Shown: positions 30,850-42,312, counted from the stretch's first letter. The stretch: 64,000 bases of DNA from Triatoma infestans (GCA_011037195.1 JAAEAF010003835.1:36736-100735); one strand, 5' to 3'. The notes: a model not told the origin generated them from the sequence alone. A program made the numbers and translations.

Positions 30850-32754
30850 AAATAAGATAAACAATGTGACCATATCCTTGAAGTAATTTTATAGAACACC
30901 AAGTTTAAATAACAGAAATGGTAACTCTAACATTTATGGTGAAAACACACAAACAAATGAAATGAAAATAATTTATGTGAAATTAGAGAAATATTTTGAC
31001 TTTATTTTTTAAATTAATGAACAAAACAAAAAAAAAAAGCTAATAAATTTTTTTTTTAATCAATATGCAAATTCAGTTAACTAAAAATAATATACGCCAT
31101 TTGGATAATTAAAAATAGCAATTAAAGAGAAATGATGACTGTTTCTTAAAAAAAATAAAATAAGGAAATAAATAAATAAATAAATAAAGCAAGAACCAAA
31201 CCAATTTCAAAAAATAAATAAAATAAATTACAATTTTACCATAGATACGAGTATACCCATAGGTTATCTTAGGAAATTGAAGAAAAATATTTTGTTATCG
31301 TCAAATGTTAATTTAGTTGTATGTAAATATACAATCAACAGATGTATATTAAATATATACAGAGCTTGTATAGAAACATGTACATGTGTTGTTTATATAT
31401 ATACACAACATATTCATATACATATAATATATTAGTAAGTGTATTTCAGGAGCATGTACTCAACAAACTGAAATACATACATACATGGACCATATGTTAT
31501 GTGTGTATGTATGTATGTATGTATTTAGACAAGCGTAGTTGTGGGTGGCTATTACATATATAAACAACTGAGGTATTGTTCAGAACAAAAGGTTTCCCTC
31601 AGGCATCTTTGGAAATTGTTTAATTAACGTTAGTAAAGCTTCATCAGCAATGTTGTTATGGAGAGTTAGAGGGACATGTTATCACAATATGTGTGTTTAT
31701 GGACGTCTGTATGTATTTGTGTGTTTGTGTTACTGTGTATGTGTATGTGTCTTGTGTATGTTTGTTTCTATGTTTGTTTGTGTAAAAGAGGTAAAAGTGG
31801 GAATTCGCATTCCACATACATTAAAATCGAACCAATATTAATAGTTTATTATTTACAATTTTTTAAAAAAAAGTCTGGCGCCACTTCACCACGACATGCA
31901 ATTACAATTGACAATTTGATTTTAAATTTTTAATTTTTAATAAAAAGTATATTTGGCATTTCATATAAATTGTAATAATATGCTGCAGTCTTACTTCTTG
32001 AATAAGAATACTTAAATATTGCCTACATTGAAGACTACCTGACATATTTTTGCTAACAATCCCCCTTAAAACTTATATTGGCAGTATCAAGTTATAATGA
32101 ACTTTTTTTTGTGTGGTTGGACCGAAAAAGTGAAGATGTGAAAAGTACAATGAATGAACACTGATTTATTAATTGAGAAAACAGAGTTCTACAATTATAC
32201 TGTATGTACTAGAATGATAAATATGCTTGAGTCTAGCTAGCCCTTATATTCTCTTGTAAAAAAAGTTGCCTAACTTCTCCTTCCAGATCTCCTTGGGGAC
32301 GTCTGTATGTAAAACGGATCTCTTGATATTCCCTAGGTTGTGGTAGGGAGATACGTTACGTCTCATGTGACATGGTGGATAATGTAGCAGTTGGGCGAAT
32401 TGCCATATGATTTTTTTTTTAATGCAGACAGCCTGCAATTCTTTCCACGAAAATCAATGTTTTTTGGAAAAGTGTTTCAATTTGGAGCCATTTTTACTCA
32501 GATGTTGTAGAGAAATGGTGAAATTTTCTTAAAAAGTATAGTTACAAATTGTGTATATTATTTTTTTCTTTCTCTTTTAAATCTTTTGTTTCATTGTTTT
32601 GTAATATCTAAACTGAACTCAACCTTTGCGATGTACCATGTACGGCAATCTGCTGATTTGCTGCATAATTGTACCAAGTGGCCTGTACTTAACATGAGTT
32701 TCTTCTTCTATCCATGCTATGGTGAATCCGTAACGGTATTAACGAACTTTTGAG
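30850..32754. other. Intergenic DNA with short microsatellites
   Basis: AT-rich, with an AAAT repeat at about 31166-31187 and TATG repeats at about 31503-31525. No coding signal. Confidence 0.55.
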
Positions 32755-32758
32755 ATTA

Positions 32759-33020
32759 TTGTGGTTGGTTCCGCAGAATTGAAAAGCAACAGAGACATTT
32801 TCGGTGATAGCCAGTTTCTTTTTGTGGTCTTCGACCGGTTTTGGGCGTTCGCCAATCGTCAGGATGTTTTTGTCAAACAGTGGAAGAGTGTATCAACTGA
32901 ATTTGCTCTGTACAAGTTTATGTTAGTATACTGTTTGACAAAAACATCCTGATGATGGGCGAACGCCCGAAACCGGTCGATGACCACAAAAAAGAAGCAG
33001 GCTATCATGGAAAATGACAC
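32759..33020. mobile_element. Hammerhead foldback (copy D)
   Basis: Left end TTGTGGTTGGTTCCGCAG, right end about TATCATGGAAAATGACACTG. The arms face each other across 32880-32935, and imperfect flanking duplications AACTTTTGAGATTA and AACTTTTAATATTA suggest an older insertion. The left hammerhead (32829-32866, minus) has lost the G of GAAA. The right one is intact and listed separately. Confidence 0.7.
32945..32982 (+). ncRNA. Hammerhead ribozyme motif, fully intact (copy D, right arm)
   Basis: CATC, CTGATGA, T, GGGC-GAAC-GCCC, GAAAC, CG, GTC, GATG. Helix I (CATC/GATG) and helix II (four G/C pairs) are perfect and every core base is present. Predicted self-cleavage lies after GTC at 32978. 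The short helix III suggests activity may need a dimer. Confidence 0.8.
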
Positions 33021-34309
33021 TGAAACTTTTAATATTACTCCGATTTTTGTTTTTTGTTTGTTTTTTTTTTTCAAATTTTGATGCTCTAACACACATATAC
33101 TCACACTCTTTTTATATAGCTAAAAAAATTCTTTAAATATTTAGAAATTTAAAAAAAAATTATTTCCTTTAACATGCAATTTCTAAAATTCAAAGTGATC
33201 GATCGCGATAGATCATCCCACATCTGTAGAGATTGTAAAAAATGTTTTATGAAACAATCACATATGATCTTTTCCCTATTCTATTTTTCAATATCCAAAA
33301 CGAATTTCCTTCAACCTATTTTTAAATTTTCTAACTTTAGAATTAATATTATAGAATTGCTACTTTCGGTTGCTTTATGAGTTGGGCACTTTATGATTAT
33401 TAATACATAATGTTATAAGCTTTGAATATGCAACTATCTTTTCTCTATTATAGTGTTATTAGTTTCCAAAAATACATGCATCAGTTTCTAAATGAAAAGT
33501 AAATGCTTTCAAAATATATCATTATAATTCTGTGGAAAATTTCGTTTCCAAAATCAGATTATATCTATAATATTAATGTTATAAAATTTCTCTTCTTTTC
33601 AATTTATACTTAAATCAATTTTTAATTACTGGGGCTCCACCGTACTATCAGTTCATCAGGGCCCAATAGTTCATCAGTTTTTCATAGTCTATAATGAATT
33701 TATTTAATACTAATATCAGATTATATTCATTGAATTTGTATAGTTATTACGTAGATGAGTATTTCTGTATTATCCTTAAATGTTTTATTAAGATTGTAAG
33801 AAACGAAAATAACTATCCTCCGGATGAAAGTGAAATAAACATTCCAAAACTGATAGTACATCCTCCAGTAAACTACAAAATAAAGAGGTTTAAAAACTTT
33901 ACAAACACGAAGAGAAGAAGAACATAGCTAATCCTCTTACGGATAGCAAGAAAACTCGCTTGCATCTGGTGAACTATTCGGGCAATAGTATAGAAATTCA
34001 ATTTTCTAACTTGTACTATGTAGCTAGGCTGGTGGTAGTGCACAACGTTAACTGGTTCAGCCTCCAAACCATTCTTGTATAATTTCATTTATTCTTAAAC
34101 TTATATTTTCTTTCATAGTTTTTTTCCCACTTGAATTAATTAAATGTGTCTTCCTCAATTTTTACATTCTATTACTGTTTTAACAGGAAGTATTTGTGGT
34201 AATGTTTCAAATTTTTGAATTTATTTTTTCAACAAGGTAATACATATTTCGTGGTAACTAGAATAAAAAAAAATTATATGTGGACAAATTATCTCAGAAT
34301 CGAAAAATC
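33021..34309. other. Intergenic DNA, nothing recognised
   Basis: AT-rich sequence; open frames are short with no recognisable motif. Confidence 0.5.
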
Positions 34310-34312
34310 TCG

Positions 34313-34517
34313 ATAAAGTAAAGTAAAGTAATGCCCCTATTTATTCAGGCGGGCTTAACGTCCAACTACCAAATTAGGGTCGTGGACGGGGACAGAAGCA
34401 CATACTTTACTATTAACATTTTTTAAACGAATATAAAATTAAGCAGCTATACGCTGGACTCGAAGTGGGGTCCTCCCATTTACATGTCCACGCTCATAAC
34501 CACTACACCAACATCCA
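34313..34517 (-). mobile_element. tRNA-derived SINE (family S3)
   Basis: On the minus strand the head has an A-box-like GGTGTAGTGGTTATGAGCG (about 34492-34510) and a B-box-like ACTTCGAGTCC (about 34456-34466, two changes from consensus). A body follows, including GGACGTTAAGCCCGCCTGAA, and a tail of TACTT repeats (plus AAGTA at about 34317-34330). Its sequence differs from S1 and S2. Confidence 0.6.
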
Positions 34518-34519
34518 TT

Positions 34520-34650
34520 TACAAGAATTTGCCCATTGCAAGTCTATGTTATCAACTATTTTGACAAAAACATCCTGATGATGGGCGACGTCCGAAACTG
34601 GTCGATGACCACAAAAAGAAGCAGGCTAACACGGAAAATATTTCTGTTGA
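34520..34650 (+). mobile_element. Hammerhead element fragment (copy E)
   Basis: A single right arm starting in the shared centre (GCAAGTCTATGTTATCA) and running to AACACGGAAAATATTTCTG. It carries an intact-core hammerhead at 34571-34607. Confidence 0.65.
34571..34607 (+). ncRNA. Hammerhead ribozyme motif, intact core (copy E)
   Basis: CATC, CTGATGA, T, then helix II GGGC-GAC-GTCC (one base deleted from the loop and a G-U pair in place of G-C, still pairing), GAAAC, TG, GTC, GATG. The core and helix I are intact. Confidence 0.7.
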
Positions 34651-34890
34651 TATGTTTTTAGCATTCAACGGACCCGAGAATGGTCAGAAACTGAGGAACA
34701 GAGTATCCGCGGAGCTGTTTGTCTTGGGTCCCCTTGGTTCTCCCGCCATGATTGCTTCCACTTATACATCCGCAGCAGTAGCTATGGAAGGGAGGAGAGG
34801 ACTTGCGGCCGAGTGGGCTAGTTGGATGGGGGTCAAGAAGAGAGGACATACGCGAGAGGCTAAAAAAAAAAAGCCTGCTTAAGTAAAATT
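34651..34890 (+). other. GC-rich open segment of unknown origin
   Basis: A 76-codon open frame (34652-34882) with base composition far richer in G/C than its surroundings, ending in a run of Lys codons. It resembles transposon coding DNA in composition, perhaps a LINE ORF1 fragment, but I recognise no motif. Confidence 0.3.
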
Positions 34891-34971
34891 ATGTTAATTA
34901 TGGAAATGAACTAGCAAATTTAACTTATTTTCTAATCGAAAAAAAAACTACCAAAACTTAAATCCTCTTAA

Positions 34972-35622
34972 CCCCTGTTCGGTAACTCGATCTGGTATAC
35001 AGATGCATCCAAAACTCCAACTGGGGTCGGAGCGGGGGTCTACGGGAGCAGGCCTAAAGTTAAAATTAAGGCCAGCCTAGGGAAGTACGCCACGGTCTTT
35101 CAGATTATAAGGCAAAGGATACTGGGTAGAAGAGAGGCCATATACTCCGACAGTCAGGCAGCCCTGAAGGCACTTTGCTCACACCAAGTGGTCTCAAGAC
35201 TGGTGTGGGACTGCCTACTTGCCCTCACCGAGGTGGGTACTCGGAACAAACTGGCATTCGCCTGGGTACCGGGACATGCGGGATTCCTGGGCAATGAGAG
35301 GGCGGATGCCCTAGCGAGGGAGGGATCGCAGGATACTTTTATAGGCCCCGAACCCTTCTGCGGCTTGTCCAGGAGCCTCAATCAAACTTCTATCAGGGGT
35401 TGGGTAGAAGAACAGCGTCTGCGTTGGTGGAAGGGAACACCAGGACAGAGGCAGGCAAAGCTCTTTATCAAAATACATTTGCCTAAATTTACCAGAGACC
35501 TACTGAGCCAGACCCGAAGGGATATAAGGTTAATTGTGGGTCTACTAACAGGGCATTGTAGGCTGAACAGACACATGCACCACCTACAACTTGCGGATAG
35601 TGCGGTATGCCGATTCTGCTAG
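34972..35622 (+). pseudogene. LINE RNase H and C-terminal region
   Basis: Open from the insertion start through about 216 codons. It shows SIWYTDASKTPTGVGAG (first Asp), AIYSDSQAALKAL (second Asp), FAWVPGHAGFLGNERADAL (His and last Asp), then GHCRLNRHMHHLQ and CRFC. A short deletion joins ATVFQ to IIRQRILG, removing the segment that normally holds the catalytic Glu. A TAG at 35620-35622 interrupts the cysteine motif. Related to the decayed pieces at 1921-2425 and 21600-22400. Confidence 0.85.
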
Positions 35623-35851
35623 GTAGAGGAGGAGACATCCTTTGTGAATGCGCCGGCCTGGCGAGGATTAGGTTTCTTCAATTGGGGACGGGCAATCCCG
35701 AAGCTGGAAGCTTCATGACGGAGCAGCTCTCAGCTTTGCTAGGACTGATTAGGAGGGCAAGGCTGGGGGCTGTTCTGTAACGTAAGGGGATCCACAATAG
35801 ACCTCGATTTGTAGGTCGCAGTGGAATGAGGCTCAACCCCCCCCCTCATTC
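34972..35851 (+). mobile_element. 5'-truncated LINE (RNase H-bearing) with perfect target duplication
   Basis: Bounded by a perfect 13-bp duplication TAAATCCTCTTAA (34959-34971 and 35852-35864). The insertion starts inside the RNase H domain, so it is a 5' truncation typical of LINE insertion. The 3' end finishes in a C run followed by TCATTC. Confidence 0.9.
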
Positions 35852-35864
35852 TAAATCCTCTTAA

Positions 35865-37175
35865 TGAGCACCAAGTAGTTGCATTGATTAATATTATTTA
35901 TATAAAAGAATTTATAGATTTTGAAAGAAAATATAATGTGATGTCTGATTACTAATAATACTATTAAAAAAGGCCACAAATAGTAGCATTCCTTCGGTAA
36001 AATTTAGCAGCAATAACAAGGCCATAATTATATATGGCCATTACTAGATATAGTTCTTAAGTCTTTCCTTACAGCTTTTAAGACGACGTAGACATTCTAT
36101 AGAATGCCTAGGCAATGTATAGAATGCCTAGCTCAAGTATGAAATAAAAAAGGATATTTCTTACTTTGCCTAAAGTTGGTAGATTCTGTACAATACCTGA
36201 GATTCATACTTTGCCGGTAACATATATACTAACATCGCATTCAACATGAAGTTTTCTGTATAGCACCAGCATTTCCTTGACAGGAAATGCCAAGATTCGT
36301 TAATTTGCCCAGCAATTTGTCAACGGGGAAAAAAATTACTCAGTAAAGTTGCATTTCCGGTTGATGGATTTTGACCGAAACGTTCGTGTAAATACGGTGG
36401 TAATATCTAAATGGAATATCAAGTTTGAGCTACCGGCGATTTTTCAGTTTTAAGAAACTTTGATCAAACTAACACATAGGAATTTTCCCATTTTCTGGAG
36501 ATTTCAAAACATATATTTCCGGGGAAAACTCAATTTCGAAAATTTGACACGTTTACTTCCTCTTACTTCCTTTCTCTTACTTCCTCTAACAGCAGTAAGA
36601 GAAAGTAAAGTCAAGTTCAACAACAAGTATTTCATTACAGATTTATTCACACTAGTTTTAGGGTCCATGGGGAGGGAGCGTGGACATTTTAATTAAAGTA
36701 AATAAGTTGTTAGAATTCCTAAAATGGGTAAGTGAGTGAGTTAGGAGGAACAACGGGATGATAAGCACTAGGAGGAAGTAGACTAAGGTTGATAACAGCG
36801 AGTGTTAGAGGGGGGCAGCAACAACAGAGATGGAATAGTTGTAACTAGGGAAGTATGCAACAACTATGACCACAACGAACAGAACAACGTTCTCAACAAC
36901 AAATACACACACACACACACACAAACACATGAAGACCTCCTCTACAGGTATGGCGGGTGGAGGAGAGATAATGAAAAGAGAGTCTGTTTGAAGTCGTTGT
37001 AGTCTACGTTAACATTCATGCCAAAGCTGTACGACAGAAAGCTCTAAAGGAGTATTCAAGGAATTGTCCCATGTTCTTTGTCCGCCAGCCTTATATAGAA
37101 CCCAGTTCTTTACTAATCTCTTTCTTTTACAACATGCTTTTACATTTGAATATCTAGTAAACGAATCATTGGACT
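35865..37175. other. Intergenic DNA; family N 3' end near 36470-36620
   Basis: Around 36480-36620 lies a family N 3' end (TTTCCGGGGAAAACTCAATT, AATTTGACACG, CTTCCTCTTAC, AAGAGAAAGTAA). A (CA)n run occurs at about 36904-36923. No gene is seen. Confidence 0.5.
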
Positions 37176-37238
37176 TGTGAAGGGATGGTTATTGAAGAAG
37201 GCACTGGCAATTTCCACAATAATATAATTAATAATTTT
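37176..37238 (-). repeat. gypsy-2 left LTR, U5 end
   Basis: 63 bp starting TGTGAAGGGATGGTTATTGA on the plus strand, identical to 43748-43810. After that the sequences diverge abruptly. The left copy continues with AATAAA-containing (minus strand) and poly-T-rich DNA that I cannot align to the right copy. Confidence 0.85.
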
Positions 37239-38775
37239 CATTTTATTCACATTGTTTCATTTATGCAATTTCTTATACACTAGTGTTAAAACTTTTTTTT
37301 TTTTGTAAATAATTAATTTTTTTTTTTTTTTTTTTTTTGTGTAAATAATAATTATTTCATTGTTTTTTTTAATATTATTATTAATTTTTTTTTTTTTTTT
37401 TTATTTAATTTTTTTTTTTTTTTTTGGGGGATGCGGAAAGGAATAATTTTTGTGTTCGCCGTGATCTAGAATCTCCCTGGTGATGTCGATGTAACATAAT
37501 AATTTTCAATATCCTAATATTGACGTAACCTAATATGGTAATAACGAAGGAACCTAATGTAATATCTTTGTTTAGATCGAATTCTTGTTAAATTTTTATT
37601 CATAATGATGTACCTTAGACGGTTATTTATTTACCTTCAATTATAGGCCTTTAAGTATAACTATCGTGTATTCATTTGACTTCCTTGTCTTGTATTATAT
37701 TGTGTTATAACATGTAGAAGGTAGGTTATTCTACAGTGTACACGTAGTGTGTTTATATTAATTATTTATCAATTGATTTGTTTAAATACTTATTTTTATT
37801 TATTTATGCGAGCTTGCGAGCATAGCAGCTAGGGAATGGAAGGCGATCGCTAAGAAGGGTGAAGGGGATAAGAGCTCTTGGTGTTTGGTTAGACGTCATC
37901 GTAGATTAGTGGTCGTAGATTAGTGTGATCACGTGATCGCATGCATTCATAATTTGAATCGTCGTAAGTAGTACTGCTATAATCTGTTGAAGGAAAAAAA
38001 AATATTTTTGTTCGAACAGTGCAATGAATTATTAATTTAGAGAGAGAATTAGTTAAAAAAGAAAAGAGAAAATCGAGGAACATATGTACAATTTTAAATA
38101 GAGAAGGCACATAAATGTATATATACATAAATAATAAATAGTTTGCAAACAACAAAAAAAAACACTAATTCTTAAGCTTTTCTAAGTTAAAAGGTAATAA
38201 ATGATAAAGGGGGGTAATATAACTTACAATAACTCCGGTTTTTTTTTTGTCATTCTTTTTTGTTTTCTTACCTCCTTTCAATAGAAATATTTTATCTGGG
38301 TTTGTTGTCTTTTGAAACGCTGTTCGACCTAGGGAAAACCTTTCCGATTGTTATAAAGCGCAGGTATTTGCTATAGCTCCTTTCTTTCTACCATAACTGT
38401 AAAAGCTTAGTGCTAATGATGCCTTTATCTGAAATTATTTCAAGTATTAGTTTTTATATACAATTGGAATGTCCTTAGAAGGAGAGCGATAACTGAAAGA
38501 AACAATATAAATGTATTGAAGTCTTGCTGCTGAAAACAATAGATTAGAATGTTAACCCTTTGACTAGGGGAATTTGTTAAAACTTTTCTGGTGACCTGAA
38601 ACTCACAAAATGTATTAAATTATTGATATTTTATTTTTTGTTTTTAGAATTAATAATGATATAAATGTGTAAAATTTGTTAAATTTGTTTAAATTTAAAA
38701 CTTGAATTTTCCTTGGACTAGATAAGAATCCTCCCAACACCAGGTATTCAAATGTTTTAAATGTTGCTAAATTGT
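37239..38775 (-). other. Unassigned region between gypsy-2 pol and left LTR end
   Basis: 1.5 kb of AT-rich DNA with very long T runs (37290-37425). No env-like frame and no clear polypurine tract can be picked; a GTTGGGAGGAT stretch on the minus strand near 38730-38740 is the best weak candidate. It could be a long LTR body, an inserted element or rearranged DNA. Confidence 0.4.
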
Positions 38776-41700
38776 TTATTTTCGCTGCCTTAATGTCATG
38801 TGATGTTTTTTGAGCTGATTTCGTAGAAATGCCTTTTTTAATTTATTAAGGTGTATGGTCTTTTTTGTATCGCCGATTAATATTTTTGCTGTTTGATTTT
38901 CATATACTTTGTGGATTTTATAGGGACCGTGGTATTTTTTTGAAAATTTGCCTTCTGCTTTAAAATTTTTGACATATACGTCGTCTCCCGGATAAAATTT
39001 TTCTTTGGAAATTTTCCTATTAAATAATTTCTCTCGAACAGCTTTAGCTTTAGAGTTGTGAACTTTTGCAGCATCGCGTACGGTTTTAATTTTGTTATGC
39101 AGAGTTTGTGTATGAATATTGAATTTTTGTAAATTTTTATTGGATACGTTTAACATCCATGGAAAATGAAATTTAGCTCCAAATACTAATTCGTGAGGCG
39201 TGAACTTTGTCGAAGAATTTACTGTAGAGTTGTGAGCGGCTTTGATTAATGGCAAAAACTTATGCCAGTCCTTTGAAGTACTGACATAGTGTGAAATATT
39301 ATTGGCGATATCTTTGTGAATTCGCTCTAGGCGACCGTTCGAGGCTGGGTGGTAAGCTGTCGTACATATTTTTTTAATCTTTAATAATTCGCAGATCTGG
39401 AGAATTATTGTTGAGGTAAAGTTCGTGCCTAAATCTGTTAAAAGATATTTGGGTGAACCGTACCTTGTAATAATTTCATTGACCAAAATGCGCGCTATGG
39501 TTTCTGCTTTCTGGTCGATTAGTGGAAAAACTTCTAAGTACCTCGAAAACTGACAAATGACGGTGAGAATATATTTGTACTGTTCTCCGGTTTGTTCGTT
39601 GACAGATATTTCTATGGGACCTACGACGTCCATAGAAATAGCCTGCCAGACATTCGCGGGTTCTTGGAAATTACCAATTGGGGGTTTGTAATTTTTTATT
39701 TTTCTAGTAGCGCAACTATGACAAGTTTTAACATAATTATCGACATCTTGTGAAAGTTTAGGCCATGTAAATTGACTTTTGATCCGTTCAAGAGTTTTTT
39801 GTCGGCCATAATGCGCGGATAGAGGGTTGTCGTGATAGAGACGTAATACTGTGTCACGTAATTTTTGTGGAACTAGTATATTACGATCTCTTATGCATCT
39901 AATAAGATCTTGCTCGTCCAATACGTAGTTCTCAGTTTTTAATAACTGTTGACACTGCGTATCTTCTTTTTGCGATTCTATAATTTCCAAGAAATCGATA
40001 ATTGGAAAAAATTCATTAGGTGAATCGGCTTCAATATGAGAAATATATCTGCTTAGGGCGTCAGCATGAGCGATACTTTTCCCTGATCGGTGTTCTACGT
40101 AAAAATCGAACTCACTTAATTTAAGAGACCAGCGGTAAAGTTTGGAGTGCGGATCTTTTATATTTTTAAGCCACTGTAAGGCAGAATGATCAGTTATAAT
40201 TTTAAATTTATAACCATAGAGAATGTAACGGTACTGCTTGCAACCGTATAAGATTGCAAGTAGTTCTCTCTCGGTTGTGCAAAGTTTCGATTCGGTTTCG
40301 GATAGAATACGTGATGCAAAAGCAATAGGTCTTTCATTATTATTAATTTTCTGACTTAGAATTGCAGAAATACCTATAGTGCTAGCATCCGTAGTTAGTA
40401 TGAACTCATGATCATAGTTAGGGTAAGCTAATACTGGCGGCGAAATTAAGGCGTTCTTTAATGTTTCAAAGGCGTTTTGACGTTGTGTGTTCCATTCGAA
40501 TTTTGTGTCTTTCTTTGTGAGATCTGTAAGTGGTTTGGATATTTCTGCAAAACTATGTATAAATTTTCGGTAGAATCCCACGAAGCCTAGAAATGCTCGT
40601 ACGTCTTTTAATTTCTTGGGAACTGGGTATTCTTTTACCGATTTCAATTTATCATTATCTGGAGAAATACCCGATGTGGTGAGTGTGTATCCTAAATATT
40701 TGCACTCTTGTTTAAAAAGTTGGCATTTGTTGAGGTCAATGCAGAGATTGCCGTGTTGTAGTCTGTAGAGAATTTTTTGTATAGATTGTAAGTTTTCTGA
40801 GAATGTGTTGCCGCGAAAAATGAGTACGTCGTCTATGAATGTGTGGCACAATTCGCCTGTATAGCCCGAAAGTAAACCGTCCATATAGCGCTGATAGCTG
40901 CTTGGACCGTTCTTCAGACCGAAGGGTAAGGAGAGGAATTTGTAGGTCCCGAATTGCGTAATGAAGGGGGTTTTGTCTTGAGACTGTTTGTCGAGTTGTA
41001 TACTATGAAATGCGTTAGAAATGTCTAGTGTTGTGAAGTATTTACAGTTATTTAATGTCGAAAGAATGTATTGAATGTCAGGAAGAGGATAATTTTCTGT
41101 AGTGGTTATGTCGTTTAATTTTCGTAAGTCTACTACGAAACGATACTGTTTGCGTAGTTGTGTGATGTTGTTGGTGTCAATGTGAGTGTCATGAGCGTGT
41201 TTCTTTTTCACAAGTATTACTGGATGAGACCAGTTACTTATGCTTGGCTCGATGATGCCCCTATCTAAATGATCCTGAATGAGAGCTTTTAGAATCGGGG
41301 CTTCAGAATGAGCCAATTTATAGGGTCTGCTACGAACTGGTGCGTGTCCTTGTGTGTCTATGTGATGTTTAACGTCTGTAAATTTAGTTTTAAAATTTTT
41401 GTCGTGCGTGAATGCGTCATAAAATGGAGAGAGGGTGCGTATAATTTCGTCTGATTCGTGTGTCGGTAGGTGTGTGAGTTTGAGTCTGAGTTCTTGTTGG
41501 AAGGCGAACAATTTAGATTTTTCTGTGGGTATCAGTTCGCGAATGGAGTGAATATTGGATGTGGTCGGTTCATCGCATATTTCGGGACTATACTCGATGT
41601 GCGCTAAAGGGAAGTGTTTAGTAATAGTGATGTCGTGTTGTGTTGTGTTTATTAAGTTAATCATACATGTATTGTCTGAGACAGTTGTTAGTGTAGCCGG

Positions 41701-42312
41701 TAAATAAACTCCCTTCGGAAGAGTTTCATGTTGTGTGAGTAAGATTTCATGATTAGGTATTTTGTTATATAATGTATATGTTTTGACTAAATGAGTGCGT
41801 GCGGGAATAGTGATTTTGTGTCTGACTGTAAGTTTCTGTGGTAAGGTGTGCGTCTGTATTGTGTTAATTTGTGAAGTTGTACGTGTATTGATAAATGGAA
41901 TTTTTCTTTTGTTTATTATTAGCCAGTTGTGTTTGAAATCGATGATAGCCTTAAATTGGGAAAGAAAATCTTTGCCAATAATCATTTGGAATTGATTCTT
42001 CAATTGCGTCAGTATGAAGTTACCGCTAGCATATGATTCCGAGTCTAACTCGATTTTTATAGTTGCCGAACCATAATTTGGGATGGTTTGTTGGGTGATA
42101 GATTTTAAAATTACATCTGATTTTTTTGGCTTGCCCTTGAAGCAAGTGGTGTCTACAAGAGAATGTGAGGCTCCCGTATCGATGAGCGCTCGTATTGGGC
42201 GATTATTTATTTGAATTTGAATCAAGAGGTTCTCATGAGTGTCAAATGCCGGAATCAAGCCGAAGGTTGCCGTCTTTTCAGAAAACGGCTTGGCGCCTAA
42301 TCGTTTTTTGGA
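38776..42312 (-). CDS. pol: gypsy-2 Pol polyprotein (PR-RT-RH-IN)
   Basis: Residues count from the TTG codon at 42258. Protease active site DTG (27-29). Reverse transcriptase: LDIS (Asp 412) and FIDD (474-477), the catalytic pair. RNase H: Asp 624, a TTERELLAIL segment with its Glu at 663 or 665, and Asp 690. Integrase: zinc residues His 809, His 816, Cys 846, Cys 849, and DD35E core Asp 877, Asp 942, Glu 978. The frame has no ATG before the protease and opens at 42312, in the -1 frame of gag, so it is expressed by frameshift. It runs about 1,178 codons without a stop, and its sequence is clearly different from gypsy-1 Pol. Confidence 0.95.
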   Translation of the reverse strand, partial: SKKRLGAKPFSEKTATFGLIPAFDTHENLLIQIQINNRPIRALIDTGASHSLVDTTCFKGKPKKSDVILKSITQQTIPNYGSATIKIELDSESYASGNFILTQLKNQFQMIIGKDFLSQFKAIIDFKHNWLIINKRKIPFINTRTTSQINTIQTHTLPQKLTVRHKITIPARTHLVKTYTLYNKIPNHEILLTQHETLPKGVYLPATLTTVSDNTCMINLINTTQHDITITKHFPLAHIEYSPEICDEPTTSNIHSIRELIPTEKSKLFAFQQELRLKLTHLPTHESDEIIRTLSPFYDAFTHDKNFKTKFTDVKHHIDTQGHAPVRSRPYKLAHSEAPILKALIQDHLDRGIIEPSISNWSHPVILVKKKHAHDTHIDTNNITQLRKQYRFVVDLRKLNDITTTENYPLPDIQYILSTLNNCKYFTTLDISNAFHSIQLDKQSQDKTPFITQFGTYKFLSLPFGLKNGPSSYQRYMDGLLSGYTGELCHTFIDDVLIFRGNTFSENLQSIQKILYRLQHGNLCIDLNKCQLFKQECKYLGYTLTTSGISPDNDKLKSVKEYPVPKKLKDVRAFLGFVGFYRKFIHSFAEISKPLTDLTKKDTKFEWNTQRQNAFETLKNALISPPVLAYPNYDHEFILTTDASTIGISAILSQKINNNERPIAFASRILSETESKLCTTERELLAILYGCKQYRYILYGYKFKIITDHSALQWLKNIKDPHSKLYRWSLKLSEFDFYVEHRSGKSIAHADALSRYISHIEADSPNEFFPIIDFLEIIESQKEDTQCQQLLKTENYVLDEQDLIRCIRDRNILVPQKLRDTVLRLYHDNPLSAHYGRQKTLERIKSQFTWPKLSQDVDNYVKTCHSCATRKIKNYKPPIGNFQEPANVWQAISMDVVGPIEISVNEQTGEQYKYILTVICQFSRYLEVFPLIDQKAETIARILVNEIITRYGSPKYLLTDLGTNFTSTIILQICELLKIKKICTTAYHPASNGRLERIHKDIANNISHYVSTSKDWHKFLPLIKAAHNSTVNSSTKFTPHELVFGAKFHFPWMLNVSNKNLQKFNIHTQTLHNKIKTVRDAAKVHNSKAKAVREKLFNRKISKEKFYPGDDVYVKNFKAEGKFSKKYHGPYKIHKVYENQTAKILIGDTKKTIHLNKLKKAFLRNQLKKHHMTLRQRK

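Noticed and set aside
31300..31760. Coding frames across 31342-31933
   Set aside because: They are produced by TATG and TGTG low-complexity sequence.
37889..38155. Possible env remnant in gypsy-2
   Set aside because: The 88-codon minus-strand frame has one hydrophobic stretch but no signal, cleavage site or other envelope feature.
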